Positions 14,971 to 24,300 of a stretch of 64,000 bases of DNA are shown here, piece after piece. The notes under the pieces were generated by a model. The model saw only the letters and a program-made list of their open reading frames with translations. It was not told the origin of the DNA and made no database searches. The translations under genes were made by a program, and so were the position numbers. Each line of letters opens with the position of its first letter. The stretch's first letter is position 1. Source of the stretch: Acutalibacter sp. 1XD8-33 (GTDB lineage: Bacteria; Bacillota; Clostridia; Oscillospirales; Acutalibacteraceae); the NCBI RefSeq assembly GCF_003612555.1, contig NZ_RAZF01000010.1, positions 1 through 64,000 on the forward strand, written 5' to 3'.

Positions 14971-16168
14971 CCTGGCCCATTCCCGCACCGACCGCGAGCT
15001 TGCCGCCCTGGAATCCCGCATCGCAGCCGAATACAAAAATGCCGCTAAGGAGCTGCAAGAGAAAATCGACGTCTACTTCGAGCGGTTTAAGGAGCGGGAC
15101 GCAGAACAGCTCCAGCTTTTGCAGGAGGGGAAAATCACCCGGCAGCAGTACACCCAATGGCGGCTGGCGCAAATCGGGCGTGGGAAACGGTTTGAGGCCC
15201 TGCGGGACCGGGTGGCGGAGCGAATGACGGACGCAAATGAAGTTGCCTCCGCATATATAAATGACCGGACCCCTGCCATTTACTCCCTCAACCGCAACTA
15301 TGCGGCCTACACCATTGAGAGCCAGGTTGGGGCGAATGTTGGCTTTGACCTGTGGGACGAACAGACCGTGAAGCGCCTGATCGTGGAGCGGCCGGACCTT
15401 ATGCCGTATTATCCGGCAAAGCGGGCGGTGAAGCGCGGTATTGATCTGAAATGGGGCAAGCAGCAGATCACCGCCCAAATTACCAGCGGGATTCTACAGG
15501 GGGAGAGCATCAAGTACCTGGCCGACCGGCTTCAGACCAATATTCCCAACATGAACCGCACAAGCGCCATCCGGGCCGCGCGGACCGCCGTGACCGGGGC
15601 CCAGAACGCCGGACGCATGGACAGCTACGCCGCCGCCGAGGACATGGGGATCCGGCTCAAGAAGCAATGGCTGGCAACCCTGGACAACCGCACCCGCCAC
15701 GCCCACCGCCTGCTGGACGGCCAGACCCAGGACCGGGACAAGCCCTTCCACTCTGAGCTGGGGGATATCATGTATCCGGGGGACCCTAACGCCAATCCCT
15801 CCAATGTGTACAACTGCCGGTGCACCCTGACGGCAGAGGTGCGGGACGCGCCGTTTCCCCCAAACCCCATACGCCGCGCCCGCGACCCGGAGGCCGAGGA
15901 GAACATCGTGATCCCCGACATGACCTACGCCCAGTGGGAGGCCTGGAAAAAGGCGGAAAACCGGTATATGTGGGAAACATACCAGAAGATGGGCAAGAAC
16001 GCGTCCGCCGATCAGAGGCAGTACAATCACTATGTGGAGCTTCTGGGCAGAAAAGCGCCTAAGACGTTCCGGGCGTTCCAGCAGATGAAATATCGGGCCC
16101 CGCATAAGTACGAAGCTCTGAAAAAGCTGGCACAGCAACAAAGGAAGGAGGAAAGGGGGAAGAAATGA
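14954..16168 (+). CDS. minor head protein, SPP1 gp7 / Mu gpF-like
   Basis: 404 aa. A helical N-terminal half (two long coiled segments, about 12-90) leads to the MuF domain: WLATLDNRTRHAHRLLDGQ (about 238-256) and YPGDPNANPSNVYNCRCTL (about 276-294), the latter with the conserved NCRC. These proteins bind DNA or portal inside the head and are injected or needed for infection. Overlaps the previous gene by 17 bases. Confidence 0.85.
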   Translation: MKRKPDLAHSRTDRELAALESRIAAEYKNAAKELQEKIDVYFERFKERDAEQLQLLQEGKITRQQYTQWRLAQIGRGKRFEALRDRVAERMTDANEVASAYINDRTPAIYSLNRNYAAYTIESQVGANVGFDLWDEQTVKRLIVERPDLMPYYPAKRAVKRGIDLKWGKQQITAQITSGILQGESIKYLADRLQTNIPNMNRTSAIRAARTAVTGAQNAGRMDSYAAAEDMGIRLKKQWLATLDNRTRHAHRLLDGQTQDRDKPFHSELGDIMYPGDPNANPSNVYNCRCTLTAEVRDAPFPPNPIRRARDPEAEENIVIPDMTYAQWEAWKKAENRYMWETYQKMGKNASADQRQYNHYVELLGRKAPKTFRAFQQMKYRAPHKYEALKKLAQQQRKEERGKK

Positions 16169-16563
16169 ACGTTGAAATCACCGACAACAGCGCCGAATTC
16201 CGGGCCGGGATGGAGGCCGCCGTGCTGCGGGCGTTGGAGAAATGCGGACTCAAAGGGGAAGAGTACGCGAAGAAGATGTGCCCCGTGGACACAGGCAATC
16301 TGCACAACTCCATCTCCCATCAGGTGGAGCCGGGAGAACAGGCGGTTTACATCGGCTCCAACTCCGAATACGCCGCCTATGTGGAGCTGGGCACCGGCAA
16401 ATACTATCCCGGCGGCAGGCAGGATCCCTGGGTCTACCAGGATGCCAAAGGCAACTGGCACCTGACCCATGGCCAGCGGGCCCAGCCCTACCTTAAGCCC
16501 GCCGTGGCCGGCCACGCCAAAGAGTATGAATCCATTATCAAGGGGGAGCTTCATGGGAAATAG
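16165..16563 (+). CDS. HK97 gp10-like head-tail protein
   Basis: 132 aa. Signature VDTGNLHNSISHQV (about 45-58) and EYAAYVELGTGKYYPGG (about 71-87) followed by AQPYLKPAV, typical of the HK97-gp10_like family (SPP1 gp16.1/17 type) at the head-tail interface. Overlaps the minor head gene by 4 bases (ATGA). Confidence 0.85.
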   Translation: MNVEITDNSAEFRAGMEAAVLRALEKCGLKGEEYAKKMCPVDTGNLHNSISHQVEPGEQAVYIGSNSEYAAYVELGTGKYYPGGRQDPWVYQDAKGNWHLTHGQRAQPYLKPAVAGHAKEYESIIKGELHGK

Positions 16564-16714
16564 CCGCTTGACGTCGGAACAGCTCCAAACGCTGGAAATG
16601 GTTCTCCGCCATGGGGACCGGGTGGAGCTGGTCCCGGTCAAGGGCGGAGTGCGCCTGCTGCGGGTGCGCCGGGAGGAAGTGAAAAAGGCGGAGGAAATTC
16701 CGGAAAACCCTTGA
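16553..16714 (+). CDS. small phage protein, unknown function
   Basis: 53 aa, start 16553 after AAGGGGGAG, overlapping the gp10-like gene. The centre HGDRVELVPVKGGVRLLRVRREEV is a motif seen in short proteins of many gut phages. Its stop lies within the -35 region of the promoter that follows. Confidence 0.5.
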   Translation: MGNSRLTSEQLQTLEMVLRHGDRVELVPVKGGVRLLRVRREEVKKAEEIPENP

Positions 16715-16739
16715 CTTTAAGGGAAGTTTATGGTAAACT
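16711..16739 (+). promoter_or_regulatory. sigma-A-like promoter upstream of the scaffold/capsid block
   Basis: TTGACT (16711-16716), 17-base spacer, TAAACT (16734-16739). It is followed by a GC hairpin CCCGCCC...GGGCGGG (16764-16785) and two terminators, so transcripts of the head genes could be both renewed and attenuated here. Confidence 0.4.
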
Positions 16740-16796
16740 ATACTTACAATATAATAAAAATTCCCCGCCCTAAGCGTTGGGCGGGAAGGGCCGAGA

Positions 16797-16838
16797 GGGG
16801 TCAATAACGGAAGCAGTTCCGCTGTTGGCCCCTTTTTT
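16797..16838 (+). terminator. intrinsic terminator 1 before the scaffold gene
   Basis: Stem GGGG...CCCC extended inwards with CGGAA-GCAG-TTCCG, followed by six T. It carries a GGAAGGGCCGAG box at its 5' side that recurs in terminator 2 and at 21317. Confidence 0.7.
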
Positions 16839-16885
16839 GTTTTTCGCGAAGAAACCAGATTCCCGGAAATAAGCGGTTTTCCGGA

Positions 16886-16938
16886 AGAGCCGAGCGTGGC
16901 TGTGGACCCCTGAGTGGGCCTGCGGCCGCGCTCTTTTT
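16886..16938 (+). terminator. intrinsic terminator 2 before the scaffold gene
   Basis: Arms AGAGC (16886-16890) and GCTCT (16930-16934) with a GC-rich interior and a five-T run. Tandem with terminator 1; probably tunes capsid/scaffold expression relative to the upstream head genes. Confidence 0.65.
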
Positions 16939-17021
16939 ATTTGGTAAAACCCGCAGAGAACGCGGTTTTATAGATTAACGAACGGCAGAGACTGCCGCCG
17001 GGAAAAAGGAGTTAATTTTTT

Positions 17022-17663
17022 ATGGCACTGACAAAAGCACAGGTACGGGAGATTCTTTCCGCCGCCGGGGTGGACAAGGAACATATGAGCGACGCTGTGG
17101 AGAAAATCATCGACGGCCATGTGGCCTCCGTGAACGCTCTGCGGGAGGAAATCGATACGTACAAGGAGACCGCCGGGAAGCTGGCCGACGTCCAAAAGGA
17201 GCTGGAAGCGGCCCAGACGGAGCTCTCCGCGTCAAAGAACGACAAGTGGGAGCTGAAGTACAAGGCGATCAAGGAGGATTTCGAGGCATATAAGGCCCAG
17301 CAGTCCCAAAAGGACGCCCACGCCGCCAAGGAAGCCGCCTATCGGGCGCTGCTGAAAGCGGCGGGAATCAGCGAGAAGCGGCTGGAATCCGTTCTCAGGG
17401 TCAGCGACGTGGACGGCGTGGAGCTCAACGAAAAGGGTGAGGTCGCCGACGCCAAGGACCGGCTGAAATCCCTCAAGGAGGAATGGGCGGACTTTATCGA
17501 GACGCGGGAGATCCAGGGAGCCCAGATCTCCACGCCCCCGGACGGAGCCGGCGGCGGGCGCACCATGACCAAGGAACAGATTCTGGCAATCAAGGACACC
17601 GGAGAGCGGCAGCGGGCCATGGCCCGGAACCTGGATCTCTTCGGCATAAAAGGAAAGGAGTAA
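17022..17663 (+). CDS. capsid scaffold protein, Phage_GP20 family
   Basis: 213 aa. Starts with the conserved ALTKAQVREILSAAGVDKEH, followed by a long coiled coil (about 40-110: ALREEIDTYKETAGKLADVQ...) and a C-terminal region with KGEVADAKDRLKSLKEEWADF. Scaffold proteins line the inside of the procapsid and are lost on maturation. GAAAAAGGAG precedes the ATG. Immediately upstream of the capsid gene, as expected. Confidence 0.85.
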   Translation: MALTKAQVREILSAAGVDKEHMSDAVEKIIDGHVASVNALREEIDTYKETAGKLADVQKELEAAQTELSASKNDKWELKYKAIKEDFEAYKAQQSQKDAHAAKEAAYRALLKAAGISEKRLESVLRVSDVDGVELNEKGEVADAKDRLKSLKEEWADFIETREIQGAQISTPPDGAGGGRTMTKEQILAIKDTGERQRAMARNLDLFGIKGKE

Positions 17664-17666
17664 AGA

Positions 17667-18599
17667 ATGCCTAACGTAGTCACTACAGCGGAAGAAAAAC
17701 TGATCACCCAGGAGGATATGAAGCGGGCCCGAGAGGTGGATTTTGTCTATCAGTTCGAGCACACAAGCCTGGCGAAGCTGATGGAGGTGCTGGGGGTAAC
17801 CCGGAGGATCCCCATGATGGAGGGGACCACCATGTATTACTACACCACCACCGGAGAGCTCCAGGACGGCAACGTGGCCGAGGGCGAGATCATCCCTCTG
17901 AGCCAGTACAAAACCGAGAAAAAGCCCATCGGCGAGATCACCCTGAAGAAATGGAGAAAGGCCGCCAGCGCCGAGGCCATCAAGAAGTCCGGCTATGACG
18001 CCGCCGTCCGGGATACGGACGCGGCTCTGCTGAAGGATGTGCAGGTCAGCGTTAGAAAGAGCCTGTTCGACTTTCTCAACGGCACGATCCAGGATTCCAC
18101 CCCGGTTGCCGGGGACAGCCTCCAGGCGGCGCTGGCCGCCGCGTGGGGCCAGCTGCAGGTGAAGTTTGAGGACGACACCACCCAGGCGGTGTATTTCCTC
18201 AACCCCCTGGACATTTCCCGCTATCTGGCCACTGCCAACATCACCACCCAGACCGCCTTTGGCATGAACTATATCGAGGATTTTCTGGGCCTGGGCACGG
18301 TGATCATCTCCTCCCGGATTACCGAGGGGACCTTTGTGGCCACGGCAAAGGAGAACTTTATTCTGTACTATCTGACCATGGGCGGGGACGTGGCGTCCTC
18401 CTTTGGTCTTACGGCGGAGGAGCTGGGCCTTGTGGGCATCAACAGTGGCTACCCCAACAAGGAGCGGGCCCAGATTGAGAGCCTGGTGATGAGCGGCGTC
18501 CAGATTCTGGTGGAGTACGCGCCGGGGGTGGTCAAGGGCGTCATCGGCAGCGGAACCACCCTTGCGGCCGCGTCCGCAAAGGCCTCCGCCGGTAAGTGA
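17667..18599 (+). CDS. major capsid protein, HK97 fold
   Basis: 310 aa. N-arm (ITQEDMKRAREVDFVYQF), then E-loop/P-domain segments (GEIIPLSQYKTEKKPIGEITLKKW) and A-domain (FLNPLDISRYLATANITT..., YIEDFLGLGTVIISSRI). Matches phage major capsid proteins of the SPP1-like/clostridial prophage type and has no cleavable prohead peptide. Starts 3 bases after the scaffold stop. Confidence 0.85.
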   Translation: MPNVVTTAEEKLITQEDMKRAREVDFVYQFEHTSLAKLMEVLGVTRRIPMMEGTTMYYYTTTGELQDGNVAEGEIIPLSQYKTEKKPIGEITLKKWRKAASAEAIKKSGYDAAVRDTDAALLKDVQVSVRKSLFDFLNGTIQDSTPVAGDSLQAALAAAWGQLQVKFEDDTTQAVYFLNPLDISRYLATANITTQTAFGMNYIEDFLGLGTVIISSRITEGTFVATAKENFILYYLTMGGDVASSFGLTAEELGLVGINSGYPNKERAQIESLVMSGVQILVEYAPGVVKGVIGSGTTLAAASAKASAGK

Positions 18600-18616
18600 G
18601 GAAGGAGGGCGGCGGA

Positions 18617-19054
18617 ATGCTCGAACAGGTTCTGAGAGAAACCAAAAACTGGTTTCTTGTGCCGGGCGGCGTGCATCCGGGCAGCTACACCATCCAGGAC
18701 GGCGGCATCGCGCTGCCCTTCCTCCAGGAGGGCCAGTATTTCCGCATCTGCGGCAGCTTGTTCAACGACGGCTTGCACCGGTACGGCCCGGCCATGGAGC
18801 TTTTGCAGGATGAGGCCTTCCGGGGGGCGGTCTGGGCGCTGGCAGTGCCCCGTGCCGTGGTGGAGCTTGCCGAGGAGATTGCCGCATGGCAGAAGAAGTA
18901 CGGCGCGGTCATTGAAAGCCCTTACACCAGCGAGAGCTTCGGCGGCTACAGCTATAGCAAGGCCAGCGGCGCAGGGGACAGCACCGGCTCAGGCGGCTGG
19001 CAGACGGCGTTCCGGGAACGGCTGAACCCGTATAGAAAGTTGAGGGGAATTTGA
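18617..19054 (+). CDS. head-tail connector (adaptor) protein
   Basis: 145 aa from ATG 18617 (GGAGGGCGG upstream). SPP1 gp15-type adaptor proteins occupy this slot after the capsid gene. Features: NDGLHRYGPAMELLQDEAFRGAVWALAVPRAVVELAEE helical core (partly quoted) and TSESFGGYSYSKASG, the usual SFGGYSYS motif. Confidence 0.7.
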   Translation: MLEQVLRETKNWFLVPGGVHPGSYTIQDGGIALPFLQEGQYFRICGSLFNDGLHRYGPAMELLQDEAFRGAVWALAVPRAVVELAEEIAAWQKKYGAVIESPYTSESFGGYSYSKASGAGDSTGSGGWQTAFRERLNPYRKLRGI

Positions 19055-19293
19055 TGGTGGAATTGAAATCTTGCCCGTTTTGTGGCGGCAAGGCAGTTGT
19101 GAAAACCAGTTCTAATTCTGTAGACCATTGTGGCCTGTTTTCGCAACTTCACAGCGTTTCTTGCTCGAAATGTGGTGCAACAACTTCAAAAACATATAAA
19201 TCGGAGTTTCGGCGAGACATTGATGGATTTCACGTCATCCACGATGGCTATGAAGAAGCGGCAACGGACTGGAACAGGAGGGCCACAGAATGA
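19054..19293 (+). CDS. Lar-like restriction alleviation protein
   Basis: 79 aa zinc-ribbon protein: LKSCPFCGGKAVV (about 4-16), CSKCGAT (about 37-43) and the C-terminal AATDWNRRATE. This Cys-x-x-Cys plus WNRR layout is the Lar/restriction-alleviation family, which in Rac prophage modulates the EcoK methyltransferase. The gene is AT-richer than its structural neighbours and sits between connector genes, so it looks like an inserted moron. Anti-restriction in this host is inferred. Confidence 0.7.
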   Translation: MVELKSCPFCGGKAVVKTSSNSVDHCGLFSQLHSVSCSKCGATTSKTYKSEFRRDIDGFHVIHDGYEEAATDWNRRATE

Positions 19294-19640
19294 GCCTTTT
19301 ACAAGAGTACATGGAGCCCTGCCAGCTGATTGAGAAAAAGCGCGTACCGGACGGCGAGGGCGGTTTTATTACAAACTGGGCGGATGGGGCGGAGTTCAAG
19401 GCTGCTGTGGTCTGTGACACCTCCATGCAGGCCCGGACGGCAGAGAAACAGGGTGTTACCAGTCTTTACACAGTGACCTGCGAGCCCAACGCCAAGCTGG
19501 AGTACCACGACGTGTTCCGCCGGCTGTCCGATGGCAAGATCTTCCGCTGTACCAGCGACGGAGATGACGTTAAGACGCCCAAGCGGGCCACGTTCCAGTT
19601 TTCCCAGGTGACGGCGGAGGAATGGGAGCTGCCCCGATGA
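19290..19640 (+). CDS. head completion (stopper) protein
   Basis: 116 aa, beta-rich, in the slot of SPP1 gp16-type stoppers. Typical text: EKKRVPDGEGGF (about 14-25), YTVTCEPNAKLEYHDVFRR (about 63-81), KIFRCTSDGDD. Overlaps both neighbours by 4 bases. Confidence 0.65.
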   Translation: MSLLQEYMEPCQLIEKKRVPDGEGGFITNWADGAEFKAAVVCDTSMQARTAEKQGVTSLYTVTCEPNAKLEYHDVFRRLSDGKIFRCTSDGDDVKTPKRATFQFSQVTAEEWELPR

Positions 19641-20008
19641 CCAAAGCCGCCGCCCTGCACGGGTTCTTCTCCTCCTTCGGCATGACGGCTTATGCCGCCG
19701 CCAGCGTCCCCGAGGACGCGGAGCTGCCCTATCTCACCTATGAGCTGATCACCAGCGCCTGGGACGGGGGAGAGGTGGGCATGACGGTAAACCTGTGGTT
19801 TTACACCGAATCCGAAAAAATCCCCAACGGCAAGGCGGAGGAGCTTTCCCGGGGCATCGGCCTGGGAGGCAAAATCCTTCCCTGCGACGGGGGCTATATC
19901 TGGCTGAAACGAGGGGCCCCCTGGTGCCAGTCTCTCCGGGACGAGGCCTCCCCCAACATCAAGCGCCGGTATCTGAACGTAACGGCGGAATACCTTACGA
20001 AAAATTGA
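19637..20008 (+). CDS. tail completion protein
   Basis: 123 aa from ATG 19637. Matches the gp17-like tail-to-head joining family: FFSSFGMTAYAAASVPEDAELPYLTYEL and VNLWFYTESEKIPNGKAEEL (both partly quoted). Lies directly before the tail tube gene. Confidence 0.7.
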   Translation: MTKAAALHGFFSSFGMTAYAAASVPEDAELPYLTYELITSAWDGGEVGMTVNLWFYTESEKIPNGKAEELSRGIGLGGKILPCDGGYIWLKRGAPWCQSLRDEASPNIKRRYLNVTAEYLTKN

Positions 20009-20020
20009 AAGGAGTACGAA

Positions 20021-20629
20021 ATGGGAAAGTTTACAGTGATTCCCAAGGATACCTTCGACGGCCTCCAGCTGGACGCGGGAATCCTGCTGAAAAAGTTCGA
20101 CCCCGCCGATGGGGCTTTTGAGGACAAAGACCTGATCTGCGCCACCTCCGGCGGGATCAACCCCTCTTGCGTGCCCACCTACAGCGATTTCGCGGAGGAC
20201 GTGGACAACGCCCCCAACAACATGATGGAGTTCAAGCACCTGGACGGCTGGGACTGCAAAATGGGCTTCACCTCTCTGGGCACGTCAGCGGAATCCATCC
20301 GGCTGTCTCTGGGCGCGGCAGACATTGATCCGGAAACCGGCAAAATCACCCCCCGCAGAAGCGTGAAGCTCACGGACTTTTCCGACGTGTGGTGGGTCGG
20401 GGACCGGGCCGACGAGGGCATGGTTGCCATCCGGCTGATCAACGCCCTGTCCACCGGGGGCTTCTCTCTGCAGACCACCAAAAACGGCAAGGGGCAGGTC
20501 TCTATGGAGCTGACCGGCCATGTGTCCATCAAGGAGCAGGACCGGATGCCCATGGAGTTCTACAGTACGGGCCCGGTTCCCGGTTCGGAGACCGGCGGAG
20601 AGCCCGGCACGGGAGAGGAGGTAGCCTAA
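20021..20629 (+). CDS. major tail tube protein
   Basis: 202 aa. Phage tail tube proteins of this class begin near KDTFDGLQLDAGILLKKFDP and contain ICATSGGINPSCVPTYSDF and GHVSIKEQDRMPMEFY. Position between tail completion and chaperone genes agrees. GAAAGGAG precedes the ATG. It lacks the extra C-terminal Ig domain often seen. Confidence 0.8.
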   Translation: MGKFTVIPKDTFDGLQLDAGILLKKFDPADGAFEDKDLICATSGGINPSCVPTYSDFAEDVDNAPNNMMEFKHLDGWDCKMGFTSLGTSAESIRLSLGAADIDPETGKITPRRSVKLTDFSDVWWVGDRADEGMVAIRLINALSTGGFSLQTTKNGKGQVSMELTGHVSIKEQDRMPMEFYSTGPVPGSETGGEPGTGEEVA

Positions 20630-21028
20630 ATGAAGCTGTCGCAGCTGAGCACCGACGGGGCTATGGACGCCCTGTGCCGCCTGACCCCCTACATCACCCA
20701 CATCACCACGGACCAGGAGTTTGTGGCGGCCATCGGCAAGGTGGTGAACCTGGAAGAGGTGAACCTTTACGGCCAATATGTGCTGATTATGGACCGGCTG
20801 GGCGAGGCGATCCCCATTCTGCTGAACACCCACCGGGCGGACGTGTACGGCATTCTCTCTGTGCTGAACGAAAAAACTCCCCAGGAGATTGCGGCCCAGC
20901 CCGTGCGGGAGACCTTCTCCCAGCTTCGGGAGGTGTTCCAGGATGAAGAGCTGCTGGGTTTTTTCAAATCGTTTCTGGGGCGGGGGAAGAAAGAACCCTC
21001 CGGGCCATCTGCAGCGCCCCCCGGCTGA
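20630..21028 (+). CDS. tail assembly chaperone (G-type)
   Basis: 132 aa, all helical core (EFVAAIGKVVNLEEVNLYGQYVLIMDRL...) ending in a low-complexity GRGKKEPSGPSAAPPG tail. It starts one base after the tail-tube stop. The G/G-T chaperone pair wraps the tape measure during tail assembly. Confidence 0.75.
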   Translation: MKLSQLSTDGAMDALCRLTPYITHITTDQEFVAAIGKVVNLEEVNLYGQYVLIMDRLGEAIPILLNTHRADVYGILSVLNEKTPQEIAAQPVRETFSQLREVFQDEELLGFFKSFLGRGKKEPSGPSAAPPG

Positions 21029-21306
21029 CGGCCCGGGGATATCTGGCGGTGCTGCCCGTCCTGATCCGCCGGGAGCTGGAAGAGCTCTCCTTCCGGGTGT
21101 ATGTGACGGACGCCCTCCAGGCTGTGGAGGAAAACACGGCGGTTTCCGCCGCCTTCCTCACCAATGGCAAGGCGGGGAAGGTCCTGTCTGTGCGCTGGGC
21201 CCAGAGAATTCTGGACCAGGAGGCTCCCGCCCCCAGGGAGGAGCGCACGCGGGAGGAGATCGTGGACCATATCAGAGAAAAAATAGCAGCACTGCCCCCG
21301 GGGTAA
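20977..21306 (+). CDS. T extension of the tail assembly chaperone, made by -1 frameshift
   Basis: An open -1 frame overlaps the end of the G gene and continues to 21306, reading RAICSAPRLTARGYLAVLPV then RRELEELSFRVYVTDALQAV, the usual T domain. It has no good start codon or ribosome site of its own. The G-rich run followed by AAGAAAG (20982-20993, zero-frame CGG GGG AAG AAA) is the likely slip site; the GGG codon can re-pair in -1. It is not a perfect X-XXY-YYZ heptamer. Confidence 0.65.
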   Translation, partial: GAGEERTLRAICSAPRLTARGYLAVLPVLIRRELEELSFRVYVTDALQAVEENTAVSAAFLTNGKAGKVLSVRWAQRILDQEAPAPREERTREEIVDHIREKIAALPPG

Positions 21307-21369
21307 GAGGTCCCCGGGAAGAGCCGAGAGGGGCTTCCGAAATTGTATTTAAGGGAAAGGAGGCCCTTT

Positions 21370-24300
21370 TTGGACTTATTTAATCTGAGCGCGAAAATAT
21401 CCCTGGACGCAAGCGAATTCGACGCGGGGCTGAAAAACGCCTCGGGAAAGTTTTCCGGCTTTGCCTCCAGCCTGAAAAAGGGCCTTTCCGGCGCGGAGAG
21501 CTTTTTCAAGCCCGCTGTGGAGGGCTTTCAGGCCGTGGAGACCGTGGGCAAAAAGACGGGCGATGTAGTGATGTCCGGGGTGAAGGGCTTTATGGCGGCC
21601 TCCACCGCCGTGGCTGGGTTCGGGGGGACTGCGGTCAAGGCGGGGATGGACTTCGACGCGGCCATGTCCCAGGTTTCGGCGGTGTCCGGGGCCACAGGGG
21701 AGGACTTCAAAGCCCTGCGGAACAAGGCCATTGAGATGGGCGCTTCCACCCAGTTCAGCGCCTCGGAGGCGGCGGAGGCCTTTAACTACATGGCCATGGC
21801 GGGCTGGAAAACCGGGGACATGCTGGGGGGCATCGAGGGCATCATGAACCTAGCTGCGGCCTCTGGAGAGGACTTGGCAAGGACCTCTGATATTGTTACC
21901 GACGCTATGACGGCTTTTGGCCTGTCGGCGGATGGGACAACAAAGGTCCTTGTAAATGGATTTGAAAAGGAAGTCCCTAATGCAAGCCATTTTGCCGATG
22001 TGCTGGCCGTAGCGGCCAGTAACGCCAATACAAATGTCGACATGATGGGAGAAACATTCAAGTATGTAGCTCCTGTTGCGGGCACGTTAGGGTATTCAAT
22101 AGAAGATACCGCGTTGGCCATCGGGCTGATGGCGAACAGCGGTATCAAGGCATCCCAGGGCGGCACGGCGCTACGGTCTATCATGAACCGTATTGCCACA
22201 GACGCGGGCGCAAGTTCTAAAAGCCTTGGAGCACTGGGCATACTCACGGAAAAACTTGGCGTGGAGTTTTATAACGCAGATGGTAGCGCAAGAGACCTGA
22301 ACTCTGTGTTAATGGAAAGCCGGGAGGCATGGAAAGAACTCACAGTCCAGGAACAGGAAAATTACGCGAAGAAGATTGCCGGAGAAGAAGCGGGAACCGC
22401 CTGGATGGCAATGATGAATGCCAGCAATGCAGATGTTCAGAAGTTGACATCCAGTCTGATTGAGTGCAACGGTGCGGCTGGGAAAATGGCTGCCACCATG
22501 ATGGACAATCTGGCCGGGGACATGAAGCTCTTTAAAAGCGCCCTGGAGAGCTTACAGATTTCGATTTCCGACGCCTTGAACCCCACCCTGCGAGAGTTTG
22601 CCCAGTTCGGCACAAAGGCCATGGAGCAGCTGACAAAGGGCTTCCAGAGCGGCGGGACAAAGGGCTTTTTCTCCGCGCTGACGGGCATCGTCACCCAGGC
22701 CACAAAATTCCTCGCGGAAAAAGCGCCTGAATTTGTCAAGGTAAGCTGGCAGTTTGTGGAATCCCTAGCGAACGGCATTTTGGACAGCGGCGATGAAATC
22801 CTGGCGGCGGCTGGAGAGATCATCAACATCCTGATCACCGGCGTAGGCACTTGGCTGGGAGAGCACGGGGAAGAGCTGGTGCAGTTCGGCATGGGGATGG
22901 TAGATACCATCTTCCAAGGGTTCAGCCAAGCCGGAGATCTGATCTCCGAAAATATCGGGCAGTTCATCCCCCTGATTGCCAACGCCTTTCTCAGTTATCA
23001 CGAATCTTTGTTCACCGTGGGCATAGACATCCTGGGGGCCATTGGCCGGGGGCTGGTGGAGAACAAGGACAAGATTATGGAAATGGCCTCCAGTACGGTG
23101 CGGAATATCGCCCTGGCCATTGCCGAGAACGCTCCGGCCATTATCGACGGGGCCATCGTCCTGCTGGAAGCCCTCGCCAACGCGGTGATGGAGAACTGGC
23201 CCTTGATTGCCGCTGTGGGCATGGAGATTATTGCCAAGCTGGTGGAGGGAATCACCACCAATACCCCGGCTTTTGTTGCGGCCATCGCCCTGCTTTTCCC
23301 CCATATCACAAAGATCATTGATGTGGCAAGCGGCATTCTTGACGTGGTCGGGAAGATCGTAAGCGCAGTCACAAGCGGGATAGGAAATATCCTGGATATC
23401 GGGAAAACCTTGATGTCCGGCATCCAAGGCCTGTTTTCCTTGATCACCGCCCACCCCGTCATTGCCGTGATTACGGCCATTGTGGGGGCCCTGATCTATC
23501 TCTGGAACAACTGCGAGGAGTTCCGGGAGGCCGTCCAGGCTATCTGGGAGGCCATTGTCAGCTTTTTCCAGGCGGCGGGCGAGGCCATACAAGCCGCTTG
23601 GGTGGGGATTGTGGACTTTTTCCAAGGGGTCTGGGACGGCATCGTGAACATTTTCCAGAATGTTGGCCAGTGGTTTTCTGACGTGTTTTCCGCCGCTGGA
23701 CAAGCGGTGCAGGACGCTTGGGGGGCGATTGTGGCGTTCTTCCAGGGCATCTGGGACGGCATTGTGGACATCTTCCAGGGCGTGGCGGAGTGGTTCGGGA
23801 GCATTTTCTCCGCAGCCTGGGACGCCATCAAATCCGTTTGGGACGCGGTGCTGGGGTTCTTTGGCGGCATCGCCGACGGCATCCACAGCGCCTTTGAGGC
23901 GGTGACCAGCTTCCTGAGCGACGCCTTTTCCGCCGCCTGGGACCTGATCTCCGGCGTGTGGGAGGCGGCGGTAGGCTTCTTCTCCGGGGTCTGGGATGGA
24001 ATCCAAGGGGTTTTCTCCGCCGTTGCGGACGTGCTGGGGGGCTTCTTCTCGGCCGCGTGGAGCGCCGTCACCGGGGTCTGGGAGGCCGCTACCGGCTTCT
24101 TCCAGGGCATCTGGGACGGCATCACCGGCATTTTCCAGGGCGTGGCGGACTGGTTCGGGAACCTGTTCTCCCAGGCCTGGGAGGCCATCACCAGCGCGTG
24201 GAGCGGCGTGGGCGAGTTCTTCTCCGGTATCTGGGACACCATCACCGGGTTCTTCTCCAACGCCTGGCAGGTGTTCAGCGACATCGGCGGGAACATCGTC

